NCBI GenBank assembly: GCA_964654415.1
Contig: CAZZIP010000006.1
Coordinates: forward strand, 1 to 64,000
Origin: Methylohalobius sp964654415
GTDB taxonomy: Bacteria; Pseudomonadota; Gammaproteobacteria; Methylococcales; Methylothermaceae
DNA length: 64,000 nt
Reading direction: 5' to 3'
This document shows positions 9,091-18,270 of this stretch, piece after piece. Made by a program: the position numbers and the translations under genes. The notes under the pieces were generated by a model. That model worked only from the letters and a program-made list of their open reading frames with translations. It was not told the DNA's origin and did not search any database. Numbering within the stretch: the first letter of the stretch is position 1; every line of letters starts with the position of its first letter.

Positions 9091-9513
9091 TCAGAACGGT
9101 TTGACCGTCGCCAGAATCACGATGGCAAATAGAAATACCACCGGGATTTCATTGACCCAACGATAGAATACATGGTTGTGGCGGTTGCGGTCGTGGGCGA
9201 AATCGAGCAGCCATTTGCCACAGGCCAGGTGATAGAGTACAAGTCCGGCGAGCAGGAGCAGCTTGGCGTGCAGCCAACCCTGATCCCCATACAGCGCCCA
9301 GGCATAATCGATCAGCATCCATGAACCGAATACGAAGGTCAAGATCATTCCTGGCGTCATGATTCCAAAGTACAGCTTGCGTTCCATGAGCTTGAACCGC
9401 TCTCGGCCGATGTCGTCCTCAGCGAGTGCGTGATAGACGAACAAACGGGGCAAATAGAATAATCCGGCGAACCAGGTCACCATAAAAATCAGATGGAAAG
9501 CTTTAAGCCACAT
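9091..9513 (-). CDS. hemJ: Protoporphyrinogen IX oxidase HemJ
   Basis: 140 residues with four predicted membrane helices. The N-terminus MWLKAFHLIFMVTWFAGLFYLPRLFVYH is characteristic of HemJ (UPF0093), with conserved histidines and the later HAKLLLLAGL and WVNEIPVVFL blocks. It oxidises protoporphyrinogen IX to protoporphyrin IX in haem synthesis. It is divergent from rpsU. Confidence 0.88.
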   Translation of the reverse strand: MWLKAFHLIFMVTWFAGLFYLPRLFVYHALAEDDIGRERFKLMERKLYFGIMTPGMILTFVFGSWMLIDYAWALYGDQGWLHAKLLLLAGLVLYHLACGKWLLDFAHDRNRHNHVFYRWVNEIPVVFLFAIVILATVKPF

Positions 9514-9557
9514 TTTTCAATGGACGCAATCTGGTGGATGGGATATGAATTTATGAG

Positions 9558-9563
9558 TATAAT
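9558..9563 (+). promoter_or_regulatory. Probable sigma-70 -10 box upstream of rpsU
   Basis: A perfect TATAAT lies 35 bp before the rpsU ATG in the AT-rich gap 9514-9597. No good -35 is visible at 16-18 bp, so only the -10 is claimed. Confidence 0.4.
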
Positions 9564-9597
9564 TTAGAATTCGATCAAACTTATTTAAGGAGATTTG

Positions 9598-9831
9598 ATG
9601 CCCGGTATTCGAGTGAAAGAAAACGAGCCGTTCGATATTGCCTTGCGCCGCTTTAAGCGTGCTTGTGAGAAAGCTTCTATCCTGTCGGAAGTGCGCCGTC
9701 GGGAATATTATGAAAAGCCCACCGAGGCGCGTAAACGCAAAGCGGCTGCTGCGGTCAAGCGACACTTGAAACGTTTGTCGCGCGAGCGCTTTGCGCTTGA
9801 GAACCTGCGCCGAGGCCGTGCGGTTGCTTGA
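9598..9831 (+). CDS. rpsU: 30S ribosomal protein S21
   Basis: 77 residues, MPGIRVKENEPFDIALRRFKRACEK with the basic C-terminus, a clear S21. ATG 9598 was chosen with AAGGAGA just upstream; an in-frame TTG at 9595 is less likely. This is the first gene of the macromolecular synthesis block rpsU-(yqeY)-dnaG-rpoD, which links translation, replication and transcription initiation in gammaproteobacteria. Confidence 0.95.
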   Translation: MPGIRVKENEPFDIALRRFKRACEKASILSEVRRREYYEKPTEARKRKAAAAVKRHLKRLSRERFALENLRRGRAVA

Positions 9832-9833
9832 AG

Positions 9834-10283
9834 ATGAACCTCAAACAGCGCATCCAGGACGATATGAAAGCCGCGCTCAAGAGTGGTGACAAGCCAAGGC
9901 TTTCGGCAATCCGCCTGATTTTGGCGGCCATTAAGCAGCGCGAGATAGATGCGCGGGCCGATTTGAGCGAGGCTGAGATACTGGCGGTGCTGGATAAAAT
10001 GGCCAAGCAGCGGCGCGAATCGATCGCCTGCTTTGAGGCGGCAGGTCGTGACGATCTGGTACAGAAAGAGCAAACCGAACTGGAGGTGATCCAGTCTTAT
10101 TTGCCGCAAGCCTTGACGGAAGCCGAAATCGAGGTATTGATCCGAAGCGCCATAGCCGAGATTGGCGCCCAAGGGGTCCAAGATATGGGCAAGGTCATGG
10201 CCAAACTCAAGCCGCAGGTCCAGGGGCGTGCCGACCTGGGGCAAGTGAGCGCCAAAGTGAAGGCGGCGCTCATGCAGGGTTGA
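9834..10283 (+). CDS. yqeY: GatB/YqeY domain protein
   Basis: 149 residues starting MNLKQRIQDDMKAALKSGDK, 2 bp after rpsU. Family features are AIKQREIDARADLSEAEIL, MAKQRRESIACFEAAGRDDLV and the C-terminal GQVSAKVKAAL. The YqeY domain resembles the tail of GatB, which binds tRNA in amidotransferases; the function of stand-alone YqeY is not firmly established. Its position between rpsU and dnaG is common in gammaproteobacteria. Confidence 0.9.
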   Translation: MNLKQRIQDDMKAALKSGDKPRLSAIRLILAAIKQREIDARADLSEAEILAVLDKMAKQRRESIACFEAAGRDDLVQKEQTELEVIQSYLPQALTEAEIEVLIRSAIAEIGAQGVQDMGKVMAKLKPQVQGRADLGQVSAKVKAALMQG

Positions 10284-10310
10284 GATGGATGGCCCCGTTT
10301 GCCTGTAGCG

Positions 10311-12035
10311 ATGGCGGGGCGTATCCCTAAATCCTTTATCGATGAATTGTTGACTCGGGCAGACATCGTCGAGGTCATTCATGCCCGCATACCACTTAAG
10401 AAAACGGGCCGCAATTTCGTGGCCCATTGCCCTTTTCACGACGAAAAAACCCCAAGTTTTACGGTCAACCCGAGCAAGCAGCTTTACCATTGTTTTGGCT
10501 GTGGGGCTTCTGGTTCGGTGATTCGCTTCTTGATGGAATACGATCACCTGACCTTTCAGGAGGCGGTCGAGGCGCTGGCGACCCGATATGGTGTCAGGGT
10601 GCCGCGTGAACTGGGAAATGGGCAGGAAGCCGATGAGTCGAAGCGACGGCACTTACAAGCCATCTATCGGCTTAATCAAGAAGTAGCGGTCTTTTATTCG
10701 CGCCAGCTCAAAGAAGCAGGCGGACGGGCGGCGGTCGATTATTTGCGCCAACGCGGCGTGGACGGAAAGACGGCTCTACGCTACAGTTTGGGCTATGCGC
10801 CGCCAGCTTGGAAAACCTTAAGCCGGTTTTTTGACATCGATCTGTTAAAGGAAGCAGGGTTGGTAATCGCCAGAGAAGAGGGGGGGCACTATGACCGTTT
10901 CCGTCATCGGATTATGTTTCCGATTCGCAACCGTCTGGGGCAGGTCGTCGGTTTTGGTGGTCGCGCCTTGGACGGTCGGGGCCCCAAGTACCTCAACTCC
11001 CCGGAAACCGAAACCTTCAATAAGGGCCGCGAGGTCTACGGCCTATATGAATTATTGCAGGCAGGCGGAAAGCCAGCTCGGATCTTGGTAGTAGAAGGCT
11101 ACCTGGATGTCATCGCTTTAGCGCAGCACGGCATCCCCTATGTGGTCGCTATTTTGGGCACTGCCGTCACCTCAGAGCACACCCAATTGCTCTTCCAGCA
11201 TGCCGAGGAATTGATGTTTTGCTTCGACGGGGACGCTGCCGGGTATAAGGCCGCTTGGCGTGCGGTCGAAGCAGTATTGCCCCAGCTTAAACCAGGGCGT
11301 AGGGCGAGCTTTTTATGGTTGCCGGAAGGGGAGGATCCGGATTCTTTGATCCGCAAGGAAGGTGCTCAGGAATTCGAGCGCCGCATGCGCCAGGCAGAAC
11401 CGCTGTCGGCTTATTTTTTCCGCGCGTTGAGCGCGGGGATGGACCTTTCCCGATTGGAAGATCGCGTTGCTCTGAAGGAACGGGCCAGGCCGCTCTTGCT
11501 GCGCCTGCCGAACGGTGAATTTCGCCACATGATGCAAAGTCGTTTAGCGGAACTTGCCGGAAATCCGGCGGTCGAAAGGCGCACTCACCCAAATGAGTCT
11601 AGGCAACGCTTCCCCCGCTTGCGGCAGCCACACCTCGAGGAACGAATTATAGCGCTGTTGATTCACCATCCTTGGGTGGTTGAACGCTTGCCGACCGGAT
11701 TCTTCGGGCCGGCACGCGCCGGCCAGTACGGAGAATTGCTGGCGCAGCTGGTGTCGGCTTTGGATAAGCTCGATGAGCTGACCCCTGCGTCTTTGTTGGA
11801 TGAATTTCGAAACAGCCCGTATTTGCCAAGGTTGCAGGAATTATTGGACCAGAAAGAGTTCCAATCGATACGGGAACCTGAAAAGGAGCTGCTGGATGCA
11901 GTCGCCTTCCTCCAGCAGAAAGCCCGGAAGCTACGCCTTAAGGTATTGACTCACAAGGCAGATACTGAGGGATTGAGCGAGGAGGAAAAGGCCGAATTGC
12001 GAAGCTTGATGGGAAATGATCGAGATCATCGGTAG
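10311..12035 (+). CDS. dnaG: DNA primase
   Basis: 574 residues from ATG 10311 (MAGRIPKSFIDELLTRADIVEVI); an upstream TTG at 10299 gives a less typical start. The N-terminal zinc domain (CPFHDEKTPSFTVNPSKQLYHCFGCGASG) is followed by the TOPRIM core (VVEGYLDVIALAQHGI, FCFDGDAAG) and a C-terminal DnaB-binding domain. It makes RNA primers at the fork. Confidence 0.95.
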   Translation: MAGRIPKSFIDELLTRADIVEVIHARIPLKKTGRNFVAHCPFHDEKTPSFTVNPSKQLYHCFGCGASGSVIRFLMEYDHLTFQEAVEALATRYGVRVPRELGNGQEADESKRRHLQAIYRLNQEVAVFYSRQLKEAGGRAAVDYLRQRGVDGKTALRYSLGYAPPAWKTLSRFFDIDLLKEAGLVIAREEGGHYDRFRHRIMFPIRNRLGQVVGFGGRALDGRGPKYLNSPETETFNKGREVYGLYELLQAGGKPARILVVEGYLDVIALAQHGIPYVVAILGTAVTSEHTQLLFQHAEELMFCFDGDAAGYKAAWRAVEAVLPQLKPGRRASFLWLPEGEDPDSLIRKEGAQEFERRMRQAEPLSAYFFRALSAGMDLSRLEDRVALKERARPLLLRLPNGEFRHMMQSRLAELAGNPAVERRTHPNESRQRFPRLRQPHLEERIIALLIHHPWVVERLPTGFFGPARAGQYGELLAQLVSALDKLDELTPASLLDEFRNSPYLPRLQELLDQKEFQSIREPEKELLDAVAFLQQKARKLRLKVLTHKADTEGLSEEEKAELRSLMGNDRDHR

Positions 12036-12060
12036 ACGATATTTGAAGTGAGGTTATAAT
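12033..12060 (+). promoter_or_regulatory. Probable sigma-70 promoter of rpoD
   Basis: TAGACG (12033-12038, 4/6 match to TTGACA), a 16-bp spacer and a perfect TATAAT (12055-12060), about 50 bp before the rpoD ATG and just at the end of dnaG. It would give rpoD its own transcript inside the macromolecular synthesis block. Confidence 0.45.
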
Positions 12061-12110
12061 CTAAAGTTTTCTTCCGCCGGAGCGATCAACATCGATAGGT
12101 TAAATTTACT

Positions 12111-13919
12111 ATGAATCGAGAGCAGCAGCAGTCTCAGATCAAAGATCTCATTGCCAGGGGTAAGATGCAGGGGTATTTGACTTATTCCGAGGTCAACGAT
12201 CACTTGCCTGGCGATATCATTGATCCTGACCAAGTGGAAGACATCATCGCCATGATCAACGACATGGGCATCGAGGTGGTGGAAGAAGCCCCTGACGATG
12301 GTCAATTGCTGCCCGATGTGGTCGTGAGTGACGAGGAAGAAGCGGCTGAAGTGGCGGCTGCCCTGGTAGCAGCAGATAGCGAATTTGGCCGGACCACCGA
12401 TCCGGTGCGCATGTACATGCGCGAGATGGGTACGGTCGATCTCCTGACCCGCGAAGGGGAACTAGAACTTGCTAAGAGGATCGAGGAAGGTCAGAATCAG
12501 GTAGCTGAGGCCTTGTCTCGATTTCCAGCGGTGATCGAGCATTTCATCAATTCTTTCGAACAGGTCGTCAGAGGCGAAGCCAAGGTGACTGACCTGATCT
12601 CCGACTTCATCGAGGTCGGCGAGCCAACCGATGATGAGATCGACGATGAGGAACTGCTCGTCGCTCATGACGACGATGATGCTGAGGTGGTGGAAGAAAC
12701 AACCAGCGGGCCGGATTTGGAAGAGGTCAAGGAAAAGTTGACCCAGGTCAAGGCTTGTTACCAAACAGTGCTCAATTGCCTGGAGCAGTACGGTTACGAG
12801 GACAAGCGGACTCAAGAGGCCTACGCCGGTCTGGCCGCAATCTTCATGGAATTCCGGCGCACGCCGCAGTTTTTCAAAGAGTTGACTGAAATTCTGGCGG
12901 GCGTGGTGGCAGAGATCCGCTCCTACGAGAAGCAGATTCTCGACTTGTGCGTGAAACAAGCGCAGATGCCGCGCAAGCTGTTTATCGAAACCTTCGTCGG
13001 GCACGAAACCGATCCCGAATGGCTGGAATCCCACCTGAATTCCGGTGAACCCTATGCCGAGGCGCTCAAGGTTTACGCCGATGAAATTCGACGTGCGCAA
13101 AGCAAACTTGCGGCCATCGAGAAAGCGAATTACCTGAGTATCGATCAAATCAAAGACATCAATCGTCGCGTCTCCATCGGTGAGGCCAAGGCACGCCGCG
13201 CCAAAAAGGAGATGATCGAAGCCAACCTGAGGCTAGTCATCTCCATTGCTAAGAAATACACTAACCGCGGCTTGCAGTTTTTGGATTTGATCCAGGAAGG
13301 CAATATCGGTTTGATGAAGGCGGTCGACAAGTTCGAGTATCGGCGCGGGTATAAATTTTCTACTTATGCCACTTGGTGGATTCGCCAGGCGATTACCCGC
13401 TCGATTGCTGATCAAGCGCGTACCATCCGCATCCCAGTGCACATGATCGAGACAATCAACAAGCTCAATCGGGTATCGCGCCAGATGCTTCAGGAGATGG
13501 GTCGCGAACCTACTCCTGAGGAACTGGCCAGGCGCATGGATATGCCTGAGGATAAGGTCCGCAAGGTTCTCAAGATCGCCAAGGAGCCTATTTCCATGGA
13601 AACTCCGATCGGCGACGACGAAGATTCCCATCTTGGCGACTTCATCGAGGATTCCAAGGTAATGTCCCCAGTCGAGGCAGCCACTATCGAAGGGTTGCGC
13701 GAGGCTATGCAACAAGTATTATCCAGCCTCACCGCGCGTGAGGCCAAAGTGCTCCGAATGCGCTTTGGAATAGATATGAACACTGACCATACGCTGGAGG
13801 AAGTAGGCAAGCAGTTCGACGTCACGCGTGAGCGGATCCGTCAGATAGAAGCAAAGGCGTTGCGCAAGCTGCGCCATCCTTCCCGCTCTGATTCGCTGCG
13901 CAGCTTTCTCGAGGATTGA
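12111..13919 (+). CDS. rpoD: RNA polymerase sigma factor RpoD (sigma-70)
   Basis: 602 residues, primary sigma factor. Region 1.1 is at the N-terminus, then DPVRMYMREMGTVDLLTREGE (1.2), the acidic non-conserved insert rich in D/E (~residues 180-210), regions 2.1-2.4 (NLRLVISIAKKYTNRGLQFLDLIQEG; YKFSTYATWWIRQAITR), region 3 and region 4 with the HTH (TLEEVGKQFDVTRERIRQIE). It ends RSFLED as usual. The start context has no strong Shine-Dalgarno. Confidence 0.96.
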   Translation: MNREQQQSQIKDLIARGKMQGYLTYSEVNDHLPGDIIDPDQVEDIIAMINDMGIEVVEEAPDDGQLLPDVVVSDEEEAAEVAAALVAADSEFGRTTDPVRMYMREMGTVDLLTREGELELAKRIEEGQNQVAEALSRFPAVIEHFINSFEQVVRGEAKVTDLISDFIEVGEPTDDEIDDEELLVAHDDDDAEVVEETTSGPDLEEVKEKLTQVKACYQTVLNCLEQYGYEDKRTQEAYAGLAAIFMEFRRTPQFFKELTEILAGVVAEIRSYEKQILDLCVKQAQMPRKLFIETFVGHETDPEWLESHLNSGEPYAEALKVYADEIRRAQSKLAAIEKANYLSIDQIKDINRRVSIGEAKARRAKKEMIEANLRLVISIAKKYTNRGLQFLDLIQEGNIGLMKAVDKFEYRRGYKFSTYATWWIRQAITRSIADQARTIRIPVHMIETINKLNRVSRQMLQEMGREPTPEELARRMDMPEDKVRKVLKIAKEPISMETPIGDDEDSHLGDFIEDSKVMSPVEAATIEGLREAMQQVLSSLTAREAKVLRMRFGIDMNTDHTLEEVGKQFDVTRERIRQIEAKALRKLRHPSRSDSLRSFLED

Positions 13920-13928
13920 TTTCAAATT

Positions 13929-14002
<74 letters not shown>

Positions 14003-14156
14003 CTACTTTCAACCACTTATCCGTAAGATTCCCGCATAGCACGACCAGTGCGGGACTTATTCCCGCAGACTTGGTTCGCCGCCTCGATCGGATTGCCGAA
14101 CTCGGTGGACGAGGAGTAAGTCGGAATGCGGCCGGACGTGCGCTCTTTGCGCCTAG
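14003..14156. other. Gap after tRNA with inverted and direct CCCGCA repeats
   Basis: No gene is supported here. CCCGCA at 14031-14036 pairs with TGCGGG at 14049-14054 (a possible weak terminator for the rpoD-tRNA transcript), and ATTCCCGCA recurs at 14029-14037 and 14059-14067. This is the boundary between housekeeping genes and the nif region. Confidence 0.35.
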
Positions 14157-14522
14157 TCAGCCGCATATTCGATTTCGGCCCCGTTCGGAAGCTCGCGATA
14201 GTGGATGGCACCCAGTCTCAGTGGCCAGCGTGCAGGCCTGGCCGCCGCAGCAGTTTTCGGTGAGGAAGGCGAGCAACTCGTTCATGGTCTGGAAATTGGC
14301 GGAATAGATGACATAGCGGCTTTCCTGACGCGACGACACGAAATGGGCATAGACAAGTTCCTTCATGTGGAAGGACAGCGACGAAGGCGAAATACCCAGC
14401 GCTTCGCTGATTTTTCCGGCGGCTAGACCTTGGGGCCCCGCTTGCACGAGCAAGCGGAAAATGGCTAGACGGGATTCCTGGGCAAGCGCGGCGAGCGCGG
14501 TGACGACAGATTTATTTTCCAT
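14157..14522 (-). CDS. ArsR-family transcriptional regulator
   Basis: 121 residues. The winged-helix core runs from ALAQESRLAIFRLLVQAGPQG through ISEALGISPSSLSFHMKELVYAHFV, with a C-terminal CCGGQACTL segment and another Cys (ETGCHPL) that could bind metal or metalloid. ArsR proteins repress by binding palindromes and are released by metal or redox signals. It is transcribed in the same direction as nifA but 209 bp downstream of it, and it has no obvious target operon next to it. Upstream, TTCAATGAA near the start codon may be a short operator. Confidence 0.85.
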   Translation of the reverse strand: MENKSVVTALAALAQESRLAIFRLLVQAGPQGLAAGKISEALGISPSSLSFHMKELVYAHFVSSRQESRYVIYSANFQTMNELLAFLTENCCGGQACTLATETGCHPLSRASERGRNRICG

Positions 14523-14613
14523 AGTTCAATGAAATGTTGGTGCAATGCAAAGGAGTGTATCCCTAATCAGCCAGAATAGGGTTGATTTTGGAACATGCTC
14601 CAAGGAGTGCCGT

Positions 14614-14635
14614 GACGGCTGACGACCCCGCCGTC
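14614..14635. terminator. Possible hairpin terminator between nifA and arsR
   Basis: GACGGC (14614-14619) and GCCGTC (14630-14635) form a 6-bp GC stem, 97 bp beyond the nifA stop codon, with a T-rich stretch on the plus-strand side (agtcttta). It could end either transcript; the U-tract is poor. Confidence 0.3.
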
Positions 14636-14731
14636 AGTCTTTATGTTGCCTCTGATCCTTATGGCCCGGCATGGGGCTTTTGGCCTTGTTTATTCATTCG
14701 ATCGCCGGGCGAATCGAGGTCCAGGCATTCT

Positions 14732-16234
14732 CTATATCTTGCGCACCTGGATTTTCAAGGTCTGAATCCGGTACGCGATCTGCCGCGGCGTCATCCCCAA
14801 AAGCCGGGCCGCTTTGGCCTGGACCCAGCCCGCCTGTTCCAGCGCTGCGATGACCCGCTCGCGCTCGCTAAGCTCAGGATCGCTCAGATTGCTCGCTTGC
14901 GGCAGGCTCGGCTTAAGCGGTAGATCTTCCTCGATCCCGCTCTCGAGGATCGCCTCCCGGTCGATGACCTCTCCCTGGCAGAGGATCGCTGCGCGCTCTA
15001 AGGTGTTTTCCAATTCCCGCACGTTGCCTGGCCAATCGTGGCGCACCAACAACCGGATAGCGCTGTCGGTGATGGATAGTTCCCGGCCTTGTTTGCACCC
15101 GATCTTTTCCACCAGGAATTTCGCCAACGCCGGAATATCCTCGATCCGCTCGCGCAGAGGCGGAATCTGGATGGGCATGATGTTGAGGCGATAGTAAAGG
15201 TCCTCGCGGAAAGCTCCGCTCTCTACCGCTGCCTCCAGATCGCGGTTGGTGGCAGCGATGATGCGCACGTCCACGCGCAAAGTCTGGCTGCCGCCGACGC
15301 GCTCGAACTCGCCTTCCTGTAATACCCTAAGGAGTTTGGCTTGAAAGGCCGGCGAGATCTCGCCGATCTCGTCCAGAAACAATGTCCCGCCGTCGGCCAG
15401 TTCGAAACGCCCTTTGCGCTGAAAGCTCGCCCCGGTGAAGGCCCCTTTTTCGTGGCCGAACAACTCCGATTCTAGGAGCGCATCCGGCAGGGCGGCGCAA
15501 TTGAGTTTGACGAACGGGCCGCCGGCCCGCGGGGAGTTATAGTGAATGGCGTGGGCGATCAACTCCTTGCCGGTGCCCGACTCCCCCCGGATCAGCACCG
15601 TGGTGTTCCATTTGGCCACCTGGCGCACCTGTTCGAAGATCTTGCGCATCGCCGGCGTCGACCCGACCAGGTTGCGCAATCCATACTCCCCACGGGCTTC
15701 CCGCTGGCGGTCGCGCTCATCGAGCCCAGTACGGCGCAGAGCCCCTGCCTGGGGAAAATGCCGGCTTTGAGCGAAAAGCGCTGCGACCGCTTCCAGAAAG
15801 CGGGCACACTGGGGGAGCAACCTGACCCCAAAGCGCGGCTGGACAGCCAGAACACCTAGCGTATCCTCACCAGCTCGAACGGGTACGGCGATGAGCGACA
15901 AATCCGGGTCGTATGGCTTCAACAGGAAGGGTTCATCGGCAACGCGCTCGACGATCACCGCTTTCCCGGAAAGCAAGACCGAAGCGATCACCCCTTCGCC
16001 CGCAAGGCAGCGGTCCGCCTGGGCAGGATCGACCCCATACGCGGCACCGAGCGAAAGCCTGCCGGTGTCGGGATCGATGAGCGCCACCAGCCCTTTTTGC
16101 AAACCGGCCTGCTCGTGCAGCACTTTAAGCGCGGCGGTCAGGGTATCGTGCAGGTTGAGCGGCCGATTGAGGATCTGGATGAGCTCAAACAGGGAATCGA
16201 GTTCGCTTTCGAGCAGCTTCGAACGCTCGTCCAC
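14732..16234 (-). CDS. nifA: Nitrogen fixation activator NifA (sigma-54 dependent)
   Basis: 500 residues: GAF domain (~25-160), AAA+ domain with Walker A GESGTGKE (217-224), the sigma-54 contacting loop GAFTGA (264-269), Walker B LFLDEIGE, arginine finger region, and a Fis-type HTH at the C-terminus (QAKAARLLGMTPRQIAYRI). It binds TGT-N10-ACA sites and opens sigma-54 promoters of nif genes. The Cys-rich interdomain linker of oxygen-sensitive alphaproteobacterial NifA is not seen, in keeping with control by NifL, whose gene is just upstream (28-bp gap). As the last gene of the iscS operon it probably feeds back on its own expression. Confidence 0.94.
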   Translation of the reverse strand: MDERSKLLESELDSLFELIQILNRPLNLHDTLTAALKVLHEQAGLQKGLVALIDPDTGRLSLGAAYGVDPAQADRCLAGEGVIASVLLSGKAVIVERVADEPFLLKPYDPDLSLIAVPVRAGEDTLGVLAVQPRFGVRLLPQCARFLEAVAALFAQSRHFPQAGALRRTGLDERDRQREARGEYGLRNLVGSTPAMRKIFEQVRQVAKWNTTVLIRGESGTGKELIAHAIHYNSPRAGGPFVKLNCAALPDALLESELFGHEKGAFTGASFQRKGRFELADGGTLFLDEIGEISPAFQAKLLRVLQEGEFERVGGSQTLRVDVRIIAATNRDLEAAVESGAFREDLYYRLNIMPIQIPPLRERIEDIPALAKFLVEKIGCKQGRELSITDSAIRLLVRHDWPGNVRELENTLERAAILCQGEVIDREAILESGIEEDLPLKPSLPQASNLSDPELSERERVIAALEQAGWVQAKAARLLGMTPRQIAYRIQTLKIQVRKI

Positions 16235-16262
16235 TCAGGCACTCGCTTAAGTTGTAACTCAT

Positions 16263-17888
16263 TCACAAGTCCGGGCGATGGTTTCGGATCGGCAACCGAA
16301 TCCGGAAACGGCATCCCCCGGTATAGCCCGGATCGATCTCCACTGTCCCGGAGTGTTCGTTGACGATCTCCTGCACGATCGAAAGTCCCATCCCAGCACA
16401 GCGCCTGGCCGTCTTCTTGGTGGTGAAGAAAGGCTCAAACACTTTAAGCCGAAGCTCTGCGGGGATCCCGGGCCCGGTGTCCTCGATGCTGGTCAGGACG
16501 GCGCCGTCCTCGGTGGTCGTACGAATGCGCAACTCGCGCACTTTGGAGCGCGCCTCGGCCATGGCGTCGAGAGCGTTTTCTATCAACTGCTTGAATAGAT
16601 TGCGTAACTGGTTTTCATACCCCAGTACCGCCGGTAACACCGGTTGGGGTTTCCAGTCGACCACGACTCCCTCCGCCAGCAGCCTGTCGGTGCACAGGCC
16701 GAGCACTTCGTGCAGGAGTTGGTTGAGGTTCACCGGTTCCCACGCCTCGCTTGCGGTCGCCGGCATGGAAGCCTGTAAGGTCTTGAGCGCCGACCGCCCT
16801 TCGGCCAAGGCTTGTTGCAATACCTGGAGTAAGGTCCCACCGTCCTCAGCAGGGCGCCGCTCGAGCATGGCCACGGCGGCCTGGATCAGGTTGAGCGGGG
16901 TTTGCAGCTTGAAAATCGCCCCGGCCAGCGTTTCGCGCATTCCCTGCACCAATTCTTCTTCGGCCATCAGCGACTTTAAGGCGTTCATGCGCGTCTGTTC
17001 CTGTTCGTATTTTTGCCGGGTCACCTCGCTGGCCACCAACAAGAGATAAGCTTGAATGCAGGAATCAAAAAAATGATCTGCGCTGACGCTCTGTTCCTCG
17101 AACCAGCTCCCCGAACAGCTAAACCAGCGCAAGGGCCTGCCGCCGCCGGGATCAACGCACACCTCGTGGCCGCTGAAAGCGGCGTCTTTGCGCCTGGCTT
17201 CTTCGAGCAGACTCCCGGCGCGCAATTCGGCCAAGAACAGATCAGCCGGTTCCCGTCCCTGGAGGTCGGCCTTCAGCGCTTTGTAGGCCAGATTGTCCAG
17301 AATCACGCGCCCATTGTCGTCGAGCAGGGCAACCACCACCGGCGCCGTATTCACGACCGATTCGATCAGCGCTTTCTGATTGCGGACTTGCCGCTCCAGG
17401 CGGTGCACTTCGGTCACATCGCGGTGCATGCCTAGGTAATGGGTCGTTTTTCCCGCCGCGTCCAAGACCGGAGTGACGGTCAGCTCGGCCAGGTAGTGCT
17501 CGCCGTTTTTGCGCCGGTTGACCAACACTCCCGACCAGGGTTTTTGTGCCAGCAAGGATTGCCACATCGCCTGATAGATGGCCTTAGGCGTCATTTTGGC
17601 CGATAGGATCGATTCGTTCTTGCCGACCACCTCGGCGAGCGGGTAACCGGTTACCCGGCTGAACTGCGGGTTGGCGTACAGAATGTTGGCTTTGAGGTCG
17701 GTGATGGAAATCGCCACCGGCGATTGTTCGACAACCTCTCGAAACAGGTGGGGCGACAGGCATCCGCCACCGGCCCGCACCACATTCCCCAACACCTCTA
17801 TGACCGCAGCCGGCGTACCGGCTGGCGGTGCGGCCAGGAAGTTTCTGAATGCTTCAGAAAACTCGTCTGCCAGTGCTTCTTTACCCAT
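16263..17888 (-). CDS. nifL: NifL-type redox/nitrogen-sensing anti-activator
   Basis: 541 residues: PAS1 (~48-160, VEQSPVAISITDLKANILYAN; in known NifL this domain binds FAD), PAS2 (~170-295), a histidine-kinase-like dimerisation helix (~305-345) and a GHKL ATPase domain (~430-535; LIENALDAM, DTGPGIP, GMGLSI). At the usual phospho-His position the sequence is AIFKLQTPLN, i.e. Phe instead of His, so no kinase activity is expected. That fits NifL, which inhibits NifA by direct binding under oxygen or fixed nitrogen. Located directly upstream of nifA. Confidence 0.88.
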   Translation of the reverse strand: MGKEALADEFSEAFRNFLAAPPAGTPAAVIEVLGNVVRAGGGCLSPHLFREVVEQSPVAISITDLKANILYANPQFSRVTGYPLAEVVGKNESILSAKMTPKAIYQAMWQSLLAQKPWSGVLVNRRKNGEHYLAELTVTPVLDAAGKTTHYLGMHRDVTEVHRLERQVRNQKALIESVVNTAPVVVALLDDNGRVILDNLAYKALKADLQGREPADLFLAELRAGSLLEEARRKDAAFSGHEVCVDPGGGRPLRWFSCSGSWFEEQSVSADHFFDSCIQAYLLLVASEVTRQKYEQEQTRMNALKSLMAEEELVQGMRETLAGAIFKLQTPLNLIQAAVAMLERRPAEDGGTLLQVLQQALAEGRSALKTLQASMPATASEAWEPVNLNQLLHEVLGLCTDRLLAEGVVVDWKPQPVLPAVLGYENQLRNLFKQLIENALDAMAEARSKVRELRIRTTTEDGAVLTSIEDTGPGIPAELRLKVFEPFFTTKKTARRCAGMGLSIVQEIVNEHSGTVEIDPGYTGGCRFRIRLPIRNHRPDL

Positions 17889-17924
17889 GGTTTAAAAAAT
17901 TCGAGCCGGTTTCACGCCGCTCCA

Positions 17925-18251
17925 TTATCCCCAGATCGCCTCGGGTGCCAAAAGCCGCTCGACCGGGGCGCCTTTTTCCAGATGCTTGGCGATGATCTCG
18001 CCGACGTCTTCTGCGGAGACCCGGGCATAGAGCACTCCGTCCGGATAGATCAACACCGCAGGTCCAAAGTCGCACATTCCCAGACAGCCTGTGGCGGTCA
18101 GCGCAAAGCGCCGATAAAGCAGTTCCTGCTCGAACTTCTGGGCGAAGGCTTGAAACACCGCCGCGCACCCCCGTTGCCCGCAAGAGCCCTTGGGGTGTCC
18201 CGGCGGGCGGGTCTGGGTGCAGACGAATACGTGGCGGATCGGTCTAGGCAT
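17925..18251 (-). CDS. Thioredoxin-like [2Fe-2S] ferredoxin
   Basis: 108 residues with the C-x12-C-x31-C-x3-C ligand set (Cys 11, 24, 56, 60) typical of thioredoxin-fold [2Fe-2S] ferredoxins of the Clostridium/Azotobacter type, also seen in NuoE. Such ferredoxins occur in nif clusters, and the Azotobacter relative has been linked to nitrogenase. Lies between nifW and nifL in the iscS-nifA operon (36-bp gap to nifL). Its electron partner is not visible from sequence. Confidence 0.82.
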   Translation of the reverse strand: MPRPIRHVFVCTQTRPPGHPKGSCGQRGCAAVFQAFAQKFEQELLYRRFALTATGCLGMCDFGPAVLIYPDGVLYARVSAEDVGEIIAKHLEKGAPVERLLAPEAIWG

Positions 18252-18270
18252 CGGATTTCTCCTTAAAGGG

